Of a stretch of DNA of 22,458 nucleotides, positions 14,296 through 20,602 are shown in pieces (positions within the stretch are counted from its first letter, which is position 1; every line of letters begins with the position of its first letter). The notes beneath the pieces were generated by a model, which saw nothing but the letters and a program-made list of their open reading frames with translations, had not been told where the DNA came from and did not search any database. The position numbers were made by a program, and so were the translations under genes. The stretch is from a virus. The DNA lies in the IMG/VR virus record IMGVR_UViG_3300042691_019019, positions 1 through 22,458 of that record; one strand, given 5' to 3'.

Positions 14296-14303
14296 CAAAT
14301 ATA
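14296..14303 (-). promoter_or_regulatory. Bacteroidota-type -7 promoter element for the replication operon
   Basis: TATATTTG is a perfect TAnnTTTG -7 box just downstream of the stop of the 92-aa gene and inside the 158-bp gap. No good -33 TTTG is visible. Transcription would start near 14290, giving a leader of about 135 nt that contains the candidate leader peptide and the three-way junction before ATG 14153. Confidence 0.6.
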
Positions 14304-14311
14304 CTACATTC

Positions 14312-14590
14312 TCAGTTGCCGCGCATCGTCCTCATCCTGAAATGACACGTCTCACCGTGCAGGGTCGCGTAGTATCCACGCGGTTTGGTGTCAATAGGTT
14401 TGATGGTGCGCTTTCCCTTGTGCTGCCCACGGTACGCGCGGATCAGTTCCCTTGTCGCGCGTTCGCTTGTGAACGTCTCAGGATGTTCATTGAACAGGTG
14501 CCGCGCGAGGGTGCATGTCGGCCATGTGTTGAAGTCGGGGTCTGCAAGGTAGCGGCAGACGGTGTGGCCTTTGGGGGTGCGGTGTGCCAT
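14312..14590 (-). CDS. Small DNA-binding-like protein (free-standing N-terminal domain)
   Basis: 92 residues. The stretch TWPTCTLARHLFNEHPETF, continuing to REL and IRAYRGQHKGKR, resembles the helical domain found at the N-terminus of larger Bacteroidota phage proteins (before phosphoesterase or nuclease domains), where a Leu-Ala-Arg helix and an Ile-Arg-x-Tyr-Arg-Gly motif recur. Here it stands alone. A C-terminal basic segment ends with MRTMRGN. Likely nucleic-acid binding, by composition. Its start shares one base with the stop of the methyltransferase upstream. Confidence 0.65.
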   Translation of the reverse strand: MAHRTPKGHTVCRYLADPDFNTWPTCTLARHLFNEHPETFTSERATRELIRAYRGQHKGKRTIKPIDTKPRGYYATLHGETCHFRMRTMRGN

Positions 14591-15387
14591 TAGAATAACG
14601 TTGGGTGTATTTTCTCAATCTTCGACTTCGCATACCCAAGTTCAGATAGTTCCTTAATCATTCGGGCATTATCCTCGATCCACTTTGAAGCAGCAGCATG
14701 AAAGTCCTTTTTGATTTCAAACCCATAAGCCTTTCTCTTTAGGTTCTGCGCGGCTATTAGTGTTGACCCGCTGCCAGCGCATGGATCAATCACAACGTCA
14801 CCCTCGTCTGTAAATATGCGGATCAGATTCTCAAGCAGTTCAACTGGTTTTTGTGTCGGGTGCAATTTCTCGTTTACGGTGTCGCGCGGCCAGTCCATGC
14901 AGTTGAATATCATTTTGCCGTTATTATTGAATTTCGGGAGTTTGTCGCGATAAAAAAGCACGGCATATTCGCAGTTGCCTACCACTTTCATATTTGCCTT
15001 AAGCACCTGTGCGCTGAAATTCTTTCTAAAAACGAGGTTGATATATCCAGTCAGGCCGTATTTTTTCGCAAGCTCTATCAAATAAAACTGCTGCTCAAAT
15101 TCACAGAATACAATCATGCACGGGGACTGACCTTTTTCCTTCGGTTCCTTTTTAAGCATTGTTGAGCAAAAGTGCATGAACTCTGCTGGTCGAAAGTCCT
15201 TGTCGGTGTCGAAAAACTCCTTGCCAGCAAGTTCGCTTTCACCATTCTTATTGTCGCCATCTTTATACCATGATGGGTTCGATGCGTATGCGTTGTTGCC
15301 TAAATTATATGGTATGTCTGCAATGATGAGTTGCGCCTTTGGTATCTGATACCCTTTGAAGTTTTGGAAGTGATCTCTGTATAGCAT
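14590..15387 (-). CDS. DNA amino-methyltransferase with DIPY motif
   Basis: 265 residues. The catalytic motif IIADIPYNLG (Asp24-Tyr27) is a DIPY variant of DPPY, and the SAM-binding region VVIDPCAGSGSTLIAA is at the C-terminal side, so this is a beta-class N6-adenine/N4-cytosine methyltransferase (HPTQKPVELLENLI between them is typical). The methyl acceptor sequence cannot be read. ATG overlaps the previous stop by one base (TAATG), so it is translated with the other methyltransferase. No restriction endonuclease is nearby; an anti-restriction role is likely. Confidence 0.88.
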   Translation of the reverse strand: MLYRDHFQNFKGYQIPKAQLIIADIPYNLGNNAYASNPSWYKDGDNKNGESELAGKEFFDTDKDFRPAEFMHFCSTMLKKEPKEKGQSPCMIVFCEFEQQFYLIELAKKYGLTGYINLVFRKNFSAQVLKANMKVVGNCEYAVLFYRDKLPKFNNNGKMIFNCMDWPRDTVNEKLHPTQKPVELLENLIRIFTDEGDVVIDPCAGSGSTLIAAQNLKRKAYGFEIKKDFHAAASKWIEDNARMIKELSELGYAKSKIEKIHPTLF

Positions 15388-16040
15388 TAGAACAGCTTGA
15401 GTTGTGATTTGTATTCTGCGTACCGTTTCTCCTGTGCCGCGTAGTAGTCGGGGTCGAGTTCGTATCCGTAGAAGTCAATGTTACCCGCCCTGTCTGCTGC
15501 TATCCGATTTGACCCGCTACCAAGATGCGAGTCGATGACCCTTCCGCCATCTGGCAGGTAGTTCTTGTATATCCAGTCGTACAAAGCAATTGGTTTTTGC
15601 GTTGGATGAATATTGATTCCAGACCGTTCAGCGCCTTTAAGTTTCGGAGCAAACCCGCTTTCGTTACCTCTAGCATAACGAAAAACTCTAGCACTTGAAC
15701 TAAAAGAACACCAAGCCAATTCACAATCCGCTTGGTCAATTCTTTGAACTTTATCCCATATCAAAAAACAACGGCTTGGAGGAAGTTCAAAATAATTTCC
15801 ACCCCAAATGATTTGATTTTTTGATACTCTGAATAGTTCAATAAAGTATTCAATATTTGGAATTGCATTATCCCATTGGCTTGCGTTTCTTTCTTTCCAT
15901 CCATCAGATTTCTTCTTTTTACCTACAAGTTCTGAATATCCAATCCCATAAGGCGGATCGACAACGGCCAAATCAAAGTACTTATCGGGAAATTCCCGCA
16001 TCGCAGCCATGCAGTCACGGTTGTAAACAATCGATGTCAT
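15387..16040 (-). CDS. DNA amino-methyltransferase with DPPY motif
   Basis: 217 residues. The catalytic motif AVVDPPYGIGY has Asp28-Pro-Pro-Tyr31; HPTQKPIALYDWI near 145 precedes the SAM-binding motif VIDSHLGSGSNRIAA (Asp-Ser-His where most have Asp-Pro-Phe). Beta-class N6A/N4C methyltransferase, compact but complete. It sits between a 54-aa coupled gene and the second methyltransferase. The two share order and motifs but little sequence, so they probably have different target sites rather than being a recent duplication. Confidence 0.9.
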   Translation of the reverse strand: MTSIVYNRDCMAAMREFPDKYFDLAVVDPPYGIGYSELVGKKKKSDGWKERNASQWDNAIPNIEYFIELFRVSKNQIIWGGNYFELPPSRCFLIWDKVQRIDQADCELAWCSFSSSARVFRYARGNESGFAPKLKGAERSGINIHPTQKPIALYDWIYKNYLPDGGRVIDSHLGSGSNRIAADRAGNIDFYGYELDPDYYAAQEKRYAEYKSQLKLF

Positions 16041-16201
16041 TTCACCCTCAGTTCCTTGTGATCTCCCTCGACCTTATCCTCATCGATGAGCGCAAGTATT
16101 GACTTCCATTGCAGCCGTGGTACATGGCGTTTCAATTTCAGGTAAGGCATCGGGCCTAACCTTTGCAGCGTTTCGAGGGCCTTTTTCTGTAGCGGGGTCA
16201 T
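16037..16201 (-). CDS. Small winged-helix-like protein, 54 aa
   Basis: ATG at 16201 overlaps the upstream stop by 4 nt and TGA overlaps the DPPY methyltransferase ATG by 4 nt. The protein (MTPLQKKALETLQRLGPMPY...) reads like three short helices and a strand, with LQKKALETLQRLG as helix 1, a central basic segment LKLKRHVPRLQW and a final ILALIDEDKVEG, the pattern of a compact winged helix. It may bind DNA or regulate the adjacent methyltransferase. Too short for most gene callers. Confidence 0.65.
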   Translation of the reverse strand: MTPLQKKALETLQRLGPMPYLKLKRHVPRLQWKSILALIDEDKVEGDHKELRVK

Positions 16202-16416
16202 TGTATCTCCAGTTCGCTTGTGATGTTGTCAAGCCCGAACAGCACATCAAACTCGCGTGTAACGTCTCTGTTGCCTATCTTGACGGTTGTAATTGATGCT
16301 GTTGAAGGATCATCGCCACCCGCGTCAGTTGTGCCACGGTAGCGACTGATTACAGCGTGAACCTCTTTAGTGGTAGTCAGGCCGTCAGGTGATGCGATTT
16401 CGATTGTTAGTGTCAT
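16198..16416 (-). CDS. Hypothetical protein, 72 aa, with probable leaderless start
   Basis: Thr/Ile/Asp-rich, mostly beta (MTLTIEIASPDGLTTTKEV..., IGNRDVTREFDVLFGLDN). It begins at ATG 16416, only 4 nt after the -7 box of promoter site D, so the message would have little or no 5' leader. It heads an operon of the 54-aa protein, the two methyltransferases and the 92-aa protein. No family recognised. Confidence 0.75.
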   Translation of the reverse strand: MTLTIEIASPDGLTTTKEVHAVISRYRGTTDAGGDDPSTASITTVKIGNRDVTREFDVLFGLDNITSELEIQ

Positions 16417-16420
16417 GCTG

Positions 16421-16467
16421 CAAGTTTCGGGTGTTTCTTGTTGGTCGAAATGAAAATGGGGTTAAAT
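16421..16467 (-). promoter_or_regulatory. NTTTAAY-repeat promoter, site D
   Basis: On the minus strand ATTTAAC starts at 16467, TTTTCAT 11 bp later at 16456, and after 21 nt comes GAAACTTG (16428-16421). ATG follows after exactly 4 nt. A 27-bp block here (16447-16473) matches site E (17991-18017) at 24 of 27 positions. Confidence 0.65.
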
Positions 16468-16474
16468 GTTTGAA

Positions 16475-16807
16475 TCACCAAACGTCTTCACTATAAAGGA
16501 ATCCCTTATCCTCTGTGGTCTGCCCTGCTGAAAAAGCTATTTTGGCGGCCTCAGTCCTGCCGACAAATCTGTTGTGGCTTGTGAGAAACCCCTGCTCAAT
16601 CTCTCCAAGTTCGTCCGATGGCTTATTGAACATTGCGACAGCTTGATATATGCAGTTTGCGTGCCTCCATCCGCATAGGACTATTCCCCTATCAATGTTA
16701 TATGGGCTGAATCCTCTTATTCTTATCACCTCTTCTCGTGGCAACGGTATGCCGTCATACCACACGGCACTACAAAGTATGTATTCTTGTTTTTCCATCT
16801 CACCCAT
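16475..16807 (-). CDS. Conserved phage hypothetical protein, 110 aa
   Basis: The sequence has patterns that recur in phages of Gram-negative bacteria: EKQEYILCSAVWYDG, then RGIVLCGWRHANCIYQ, then EQGFLTSHNRFVGRTEAAKIAF and FLYSEDVW at the end. The family is known to me only as a phage protein of unknown function, probably a small alpha/beta cytoplasmic protein. Start may be ATG 16807 or ATG 16798, which is 1 nt after the stop of the 27-aa gene. It is the last gene before promoter D. Confidence 0.75.
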   Translation of the reverse strand: MGEMEKQEYILCSAVWYDGIPLPREEVIRIRGFSPYNIDRGIVLCGWRHANCIYQAVAMFNKPSDELGEIEQGFLTSHNRFVGRTEAAKIAFSAGQTTEDKGFLYSEDVW

Positions 16808-16883
16808 TGCTCAACATCATTGCGTGTTCGTTGCTCACATTGTAATGCTTGCGGATAGTCTCCATTGACGTGCCCGCTTTCAC
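16800..16883 (-). CDS. Micro-protein with helix-turn-helix-like sequence, 27 aa
   Basis: GTG at 16883 overlaps the stop of the 135-aa gene (GTGA). The peptide VKAGTSMETIRKHYNVSNEH looks like a helix-turn-helix of a small regulator, or the C-terminal piece of a tyrosine recombinase (GTSxExIxKHY). The same frame is closed by TAA two codons upstream, so if it is a recombinase remnant almost all has been lost. The stop falls within the start of the next gene. It bridges two coupled genes; confidence is moderate because of size. Confidence 0.45.
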   Translation of the reverse strand: MKAGTSMETIRKHYNVSNEHAMMLSNG

Positions 16884-17287
16884 CTTTTAGAAATTACAAC
16901 CAGCGTTGGGTCTGTGTACTTGACCGATGCCGCCTCAATTACCTCTCCATTTTCATCAACCATATCGGTTTTGAACTTAGCCCAATTGTCAGCAGCCACC
17001 TTTGCCTTCTCCTCTATCGCCTTGACTGATGCTGTTGCGTCAGCCCACGATTGTAGGTGTTTGAAGTCATAGATACGCCTACCCTGCCTAAGTTCAAATT
17101 TGATACCATGAAGCTCAAAGCTCTTTCCATATTTCTCCGCCTCTGATACTGCCGCTGGCTTAACTTGTGATGCCGCATCAGCAAACCAATCAGCAATTTG
17201 CTTCAATTCAGCATACGCCATTATCGGGTTCTCTTCGCCATTTAGAACGGCCTCAACTAATGCTGAGTAGTCTCTGTTTGATTGCAT
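16880..17287 (-). CDS. Hypothetical protein next to the annealing recombinase, 135 aa
   Basis: A soluble helical protein. The middle KYGKSFELHGIKFELRQGRRIYDFKHL followed by a helix with KAIEEKAK resembles a family of Bacteroidota phage proteins encoded beside single-strand annealing proteins. The C-terminus is KYTDPTLVVISKR. It could be an accessory factor (host-nuclease inhibitor or recombination mediator), suggested by position 11 nt downstream of the ERF gene. No catalytic residues stand out. Confidence 0.75.
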   Translation of the reverse strand: MQSNRDYSALVEAVLNGEENPIMAYAELKQIADWFADAASQVKPAAVSEAEKYGKSFELHGIKFELRQGRRIYDFKHLQSWADATASVKAIEEKAKVAADNWAKFKTDMVDENGEVIEAASVKYTDPTLVVISKR

Positions 17288-17298
17288 GGTTATTGGTA

Positions 17299-17919
17299 TT
17301 AGGAAAGTAGTTGGTTTACGAAGTCTTCAAGTTGCGCCAGGGTGTCCTTGTTGATTTTGTAGGCCACCTTTAGCTTTTCGATGGTCGTTTTGCCTGTGCG
17401 GATGTACTCAAGGGTTTTTTCCCACTCAGGCGTTGGGTTTCCGTTTTTGTCCGTCATGTTCAGCCATTTCCTATCATCGGCCTGTTGTGGCTGTTGTTGC
17501 TGCTGCCTCGTGGCTTGCTTATTGGACTGTCCAGACGCTGAGTTTGCATCATCGTCCTCATCGATATTGAGAGACAGAAAAGCACCGATGGCATACCTCC
17601 TCGCATACGTTATAGCAGACCCGAGCGCTTGCGGGTCGTTTTGCTTTTGGACGGGCATCTGATACGTGCTACTGATATACTCCCCGCTTACGTGGAGTAA
17701 TATGGTCGTTATTTCATTTGAGCCGCACGGCATTTGAATAATTGAAAGACCGCACCCGTGAAGTATGGGCGTGACGGCTTCAATTATTGTTGACAGCGAT
17801 GCGTATTTGTTCCTGAAATGCGGGTTAACGCTGTCTTTCGCTACCTTGCCCATCTGTCCGTGAAAGTCAACAAGTGACTTTGATAGGCTTGTGATTGATT
17901 CTGATTTCGTGTAGTTCAT
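17299..17919 (-). CDS. erf: ERF-family single-strand annealing protein
   Basis: 206 residues. The ERF core is clear: VNPHFRNKYASLSTI at 32-46, then DPQALGSAITYARRYAIGAF at about 95-114, followed by DEDDDAN. A Gln-rich linker at about 138-150 leads to a helical C-terminal domain (WEKTLEYIRTGKTTIEKLK) likely involved in partner binding. ERF proteins anneal complementary strands in phage recombination, genome circularisation and repair. ATG 17919 overlaps the end of a 14-codon leader frame by 4 nt. No exonuclease partner was seen in the window. Confidence 0.9.
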   Translation of the reverse strand: MNYTKSESITSLSKSLVDFHGQMGKVAKDSVNPHFRNKYASLSTIIEAVTPILHGCGLSIIQMPCGSNEITTILLHVSGEYISSTYQMPVQKQNDPQALGSAITYARRYAIGAFLSLNIDEDDDANSASGQSNKQATRQQQQQPQQADDRKWLNMTDKNGNPTPEWEKTLEYIRTGKTTIEKLKVAYKINKDTLAQLEDFVNQLLS

Positions 17920-17960
17920 TTGTCGAACGTCTTAGGTGTGATTGCTACTGATGTGGTCAT
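17916..17960 (-). CDS. Candidate leader peptide before erf, 14 aa
   Basis: ATG at 17960 lies 4 nt after the -7 box of promoter site E and opens MTTSVAITPKTFDK. Its TGA overlaps the ATG of erf (ATGA). Thus the first translatable codon on the predicted leaderless message belongs to this mini-frame, which would feed ribosomes into erf by re-initiation. Its first bases are part of a 15-bp direct repeat. Confidence 0.45.
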   Translation of the reverse strand: MTTSVAITPKTFDK

Positions 17961-18064
17961 TGTGTAAAGGTCTTGCCTGTGGCGTGTTGAGAAATGAAAT
18001 TGGGGTTAAACCTTTGAGGTAAGTATATCTTTTTTAGTGCCGTCCAAGAACTGATGTGGTCATT
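17947..18064. repeat. 15-bp direct repeat flanking the site E promoter block
   Basis: ACTGATGTGGTCATT occurs at 17947-17961 and again at 18050-18064, 103 bp apart. The outer copy carries the stop of the DGQHR gene (and an ATGA-coupled 9-codon frame, 18034-18063); the inner copy carries the ATG of the leader peptide. The 88 bp between them contain the whole promoter. This could be a duplication scar. Confidence 0.6.
17965..18011 (-). promoter_or_regulatory. NTTTAAY-repeat promoter, site E
   Basis: On the minus strand GTTTAAC starts at 18011, ATTTCAT 11 bp later at 18000, and after 21 nt comes GACCTTTA (17972-17965), then CACA and ATG. The weakest -7 match (A instead of final G) but the strongest block similarity to site D. 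Drives erf and downstream genes. Confidence 0.65.
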
Positions 18065-18857
18065 TGGCGATTGCTCTTATGAAAAGCTGTTTCACATCTT
18101 GATCGGACTTTAGTACGGACACATCGCGCCCCTCCTTGAAGTACACGTAAGCCTTCAATATCAACTCCTCAACGCTTGATTTTGGAAGTGGCGCAACTGC
18201 GCTCAAATTGCGTATCAGCCGATCGCGCAACAGGTGTATCACATTCATTTCAATGTTCCTTCCAGTACATACCTGATTAAAAAACTCTTCTATTGAACTT
18301 TGGTCAAACATTGCAAGAAAGCTACCGATGATGCTGGCCTGTATTTTGACCTGTGACTTGCGGGCCAAGTGGTCAGCAATTTTGTAGCATCTATCAATCA
18401 GATCTCGGTTAGCCTCGTAAAATTCAATCTGTTCTGAGGCGGTCGGTCGTGCCAAAGGGAATTTGCATGAGTGCGTTTTAAGCTTCAACAGATTCCGTAC
18501 AAGGGCCGCTTTTTTATTCGCGTCAATCTCCCCATCCATGTGCATGATGTTGCCGACAGTCCTTGCCGCTCCTGTATCTATTGTCTTAATAGAAATGTGG
18601 TCAATGTCGGTCACGACCCACATCGCAATCGATACTCCCGACCTCAAAACGGCTGACAATCGATGTTGCCCGTCAATCAGGAAGCCGTTAGTGTCAAACT
18701 TTATGGTTTCCCCGTTGTCGCTTTGCCACCTTCCGCCACTCATGTCGTTGGCGTACATCATTACTATGTCCTTTTTGATGGGGCGGTTTCTTTCTACGTT
18801 CTTACTCAAGAACTCAGCGGCCAATGTTGGCGTTACGGTTACTCTGCAAATGTTCAT
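18060..18857 (-). CDS. ParB-like DGQHR-domain protein
   Basis: 265 residues. Residues about 30-75 hold the signature MSGGRWQSDNGETIKFDT then LIDGQHRLSAV (Asp62-Gly-Gln-His-Arg66), typical of phage ParB/sulfiredoxin-fold proteins. The rest is a helical domain with several basic stretches and no helix-turn-helix I can assign. Such proteins are widespread in phages and probably bind or modify nucleic acid or its nucleotides, but precise activity is unknown. The gene starts at ATG 18857 with an A/C-rich, SD-less leader, 22 nt after the upstream stop. Second ParB-fold protein in the window. Confidence 0.8.
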   Translation of the reverse strand: MNICRVTVTPTLAAEFLSKNVERNRPIKKDIVMMYANDMSGGRWQSDNGETIKFDTNGFLIDGQHRLSAVLRSGVSIAMWVVTDIDHISIKTIDTGAARTVGNIMHMDGEIDANKKAALVRNLLKLKTHSCKFPLARPTASEQIEFYEANRDLIDRCYKIADHLARKSQVKIQASIIGSFLAMFDQSSIEEFFNQVCTGRNIEMNVIHLLRDRLIRNLSAVAPLPKSSVEELILKAYVYFKEGRDVSVLKSDQDVKQLFIRAIAK

Positions 18858-18879
18858 GGCTTTGGTTGATGTTTGATTG

Positions 18880-19179
18880 TTACGCCTTCGATTCTGACCA
18901 CCTTACCTCCATCGCCCGTGTCGGCCCTTCGATGGTGACGAGATGGTTATCCGCTATGCGAACGGTCAGGCGATAAGCGGGTGTAATCTCATCAGGTCCG
19001 AACGCGGTCATATTCAACGCTCGGCAGATTTCGCCAAGTGCGGTGTCGGTCGTTGTTATGGTTCGCAGGCACCTTTCGCCATTCGGCACTTTGTATCCAG
19101 CGTAATGAATGATGCGCTCGGCAACGTCACGCCCTTCGGCTGTGGCGTAAATGCCTGATCTGAGTTTGTCGGTGGTCAT
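18880..19179 (-). CDS. Hypothetical protein, 99 aa
   Basis: Begins MTTDKLRSGIYATAEGRD, with a helical first half (VAERIIHYAGYKVPNGE) and a beta-rich second half (YRLTVRIADNHLVTIEGPTR). Arg/Thr-rich, mildly acidic. No family recognised. Separated by 3 nt from the upstream gene; belongs to the unit driven by site B. Confidence 0.7.
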   Translation of the reverse strand: MTTDKLRSGIYATAEGRDVAERIIHYAGYKVPNGERCLRTITTTDTALGEICRALNMTAFGPDEITPAYRLTVRIADNHLVTIEGPTRAMEVRWSESKA

Positions 19180-19182
19180 GGG

Positions 19183-19542
19183 TTAGAAATTAATAGTGTA
19201 GATCAAATGAGGATCGCAAGCGAAGTCAACGCATCCATCTGATGTCATTGCTCCAGCAGGGTGTCGGTGTGATGAAAAGCGATACTTTATACCGTTATAA
19301 TAGTAGTACCTGCTCTCGCTAACATTGCTCTGAATGCGCTGAGTGCCTATGTTTTGCAGGTGCTTTTCAAATAATGAGATTCTTTCCCACATGCCGAACA
19401 TTTCCATTATTTTGGAAACATATACGGGGTAAGCTGCCTCAAAAGAAACATCACCATACTGAGCGATAAAACGCGCGTCTCTGTCACCTGCCCCATTGGT
19501 GAAGGTCTTTTTGAACTGATCGAATGTTGGAGGCGTTTTCAT
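19183..19542 (-). CDS. Hypothetical protein, 119 aa
   Basis: Start taken at ATG 19542 (MKTPPTFDQFKKTFTNG) because the -7 box of promoter site B (19570-19563) lies upstream of it and after an in-frame ATG at 19593; the leader is then about 16 nt. Aromatic-rich: FIAQYGDVSFEAAYPVYV, then ESRYYYYNGIKYRFSSHRHPAG with four Tyr in a row. The Cys pair near the C-terminus (DGCVDFACDPH) might bind metal. No family recognised. Confidence 0.75.
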   Translation of the reverse strand: MKTPPTFDQFKKTFTNGAGDRDARFIAQYGDVSFEAAYPVYVSKIMEMFGMWERISLFEKHLQNIGTQRIQSNVSESRYYYYNGIKYRFSSHRHPAGAMTSDGCVDFACDPHLIYTINF

Positions 19543-19562
19543 GTCGCTGTTGTTTGATGGGT

Positions 19563-19620
19563 CAAATATCCCCCGCCAAACATTGGGCGACATTAAAACG
19601 GAATTAAAAAGCGATTAAAA
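19563..19620 (-). promoter_or_regulatory. NTTTAAY-repeat promoter, site B
   Basis: The cleanest copy: three identical TTTTAAT 7-mers start at 19620, 19609 and 19598 on the minus strand, exactly 11 bp apart, then 21 nt, then GATATTTG (19570-19563). The bases after both A and B boxes are ACCCA. Predicted transcription start near 19558. Confidence 0.72.
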
Positions 19621-19628
19621 TGCAGCGG

Positions 19629-19862
19629 CTACTTGCCCTCTAATATGGTCAGGCGGCTCTCCAATACCTCAATCTGTTTCGCCTGGGTGAGGCACACGCC
19701 CTCCAATACTTTCACCCGTGCGCGAAGTGTTGACCTGTTCTGAATGGCCTCAGTAATCAATCGCAGCACCAATTCGGCACCGTTGAATATCAGTTGAAAC
19801 GGTATCGGGTTACCGCTCGATAGGTTTTCAGCGGCCTGCTTCTGAAGCGCGGTGTTGCTCAT
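19629..19862 (-). CDS. Coiled-coil protein, 77 aa
   Basis: MSNTALQKQAAENLSSG followed by an amphipathic segment (LIFNGAELVLRLITEAIQN) and a clear C-terminal leucine-heptad coiled coil (LRARVKVLEGVCLTQAKQIE to the end). Probably oligomeric. ATG overlaps the upstream stop by 4 nt. Function unknown; last gene of the unit that begins with the M15 peptidase. Confidence 0.7.
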   Translation of the reverse strand: MSNTALQKQAAENLSSGNPIPFQLIFNGAELVLRLITEAIQNRSTLRARVKVLEGVCLTQAKQIEVLESRLTILEGK

Positions 19863-20152
19863 TTCTTCATCTTGTATTCGCGAACCTCTCCAGTATTCGG
19901 GTCGGACACAATCGTGGCAAGGTGGTCGTGTTTCCCATCGTCAACCCAGATCATGTGGCCAGGGGCAACATGATAGTTGGGCAGATTTTTCAATTCAGGG
20001 GTCATTTCCTTGAGCTTTTCAACTACGGCAATGTGGTACTTCAGCCAAATGCACAGATCAACAGCAAGCCGATCGACATTCTCAGGTGTTGCGACATTGA
20101 TTAGCCGCTCAAACGAATCGATGCGGTATTCTTTTGGTTTCTTTTTGCTCAT
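19859..20152 (-). CDS. Hypothetical protein, 97 aa
   Basis: Lys-rich ends (MSKKKPKEYRIDSF; EVREYKMKK) enclose a helical core RLAVDLCIWLKYHIAVVEKL and a beta-rich half HMIWVDDGKHDHLATIV. A soluble adaptor is likely; no family recognised. Linked to both neighbours by 4-nt overlaps. Confidence 0.7.
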   Translation of the reverse strand: MSKKKPKEYRIDSFERLINVATPENVDRLAVDLCIWLKYHIAVVEKLKEMTPELKNLPNYHVAPGHMIWVDDGKHDHLATIVSDPNTGEVREYKMKK

Positions 20153-20598
20153 GGCTTAACGATCACAATCTTGTTTACGTTGTTCGGGCCTGTGTCCTTT
20201 GAGTCGATATGGCACCATCCAAAGTAGGGGCCTGTGCTGCGCGATGTGTAGGCAATATCCTCAACCCTTCGGATACCCATTGCGTATGCCTCAACGGGGT
20301 GCGATATAATCCACTCAAACACCTTGCGAGGCGTTACCCCATCGGTCAGGAATTTAAGATCAAATGCGGCCCCCGTTTTATGCTGCGAGTACTTCGCGCC
20401 CGTTGCCGTGTCAGACCGCCTCAACCCGCTCTCGGTATATCCCCGCCCGTTGATCAGTATCGGGCCGAACCGTTCGCGCAGGGCATCGATGGCACGTAGC
20501 GCGTTCGGGTCGAGCATGGCCCATATTTCGGCCTCGGTGTGATTTGCGAGAAACCACGGGTCAACGAGTTCGGGAAGGGTGAAGTGTTTTGGTTTCAT
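20149..20598 (-). CDS. M15-family peptidase, probable endolysin
   Basis: 149 residues, no signal peptide. Zinc ligands are visible: SQHKTGAAFDL gives His73 and Asp80, and WCHID gives His130, the H-x6-D...H pattern of M15 (D-Ala-D-Ala carboxypeptidase/L-Ala-D-Glu endopeptidase type) enzymes. It begins MKPKHFTLPELV, a usual opening for phage M15_3 proteins, so ATG 20598 is secure. It would cut peptidoglycan peptides at lysis and needs a holin for export. ATG lies only 4 nt after the -7 box of promoter site C, separating it transcriptionally from the holin upstream. Confidence 0.9.
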   Translation of the reverse strand: MKPKHFTLPELVDPWFLANHTEAEIWAMLDPNALRAIDALRERFGPILINGRGYTESGLRRSDTATGAKYSQHKTGAAFDLKFLTDGVTPRKVFEWIISHPVEAYAMGIRRVEDIAYTSRSTGPYFGWCHIDSKDTGPNNVNKIVIVKP

Positions 20599-20602
20599 GC
20601 CC

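Noticed and set aside
16800-16883. Intact tyrosine recombinase
   Set aside because: Only about 13 residues resemble an integrase C-terminus, and a stop closes the frame immediately upstream. No attachment site seen.
19543-19593. Upstream ATG start at 19593 (and the equivalent at 11439)
   Set aside because: Both lie upstream of, and read through, the -7 boxes of promoters B and A, so they would not be on the mRNA.
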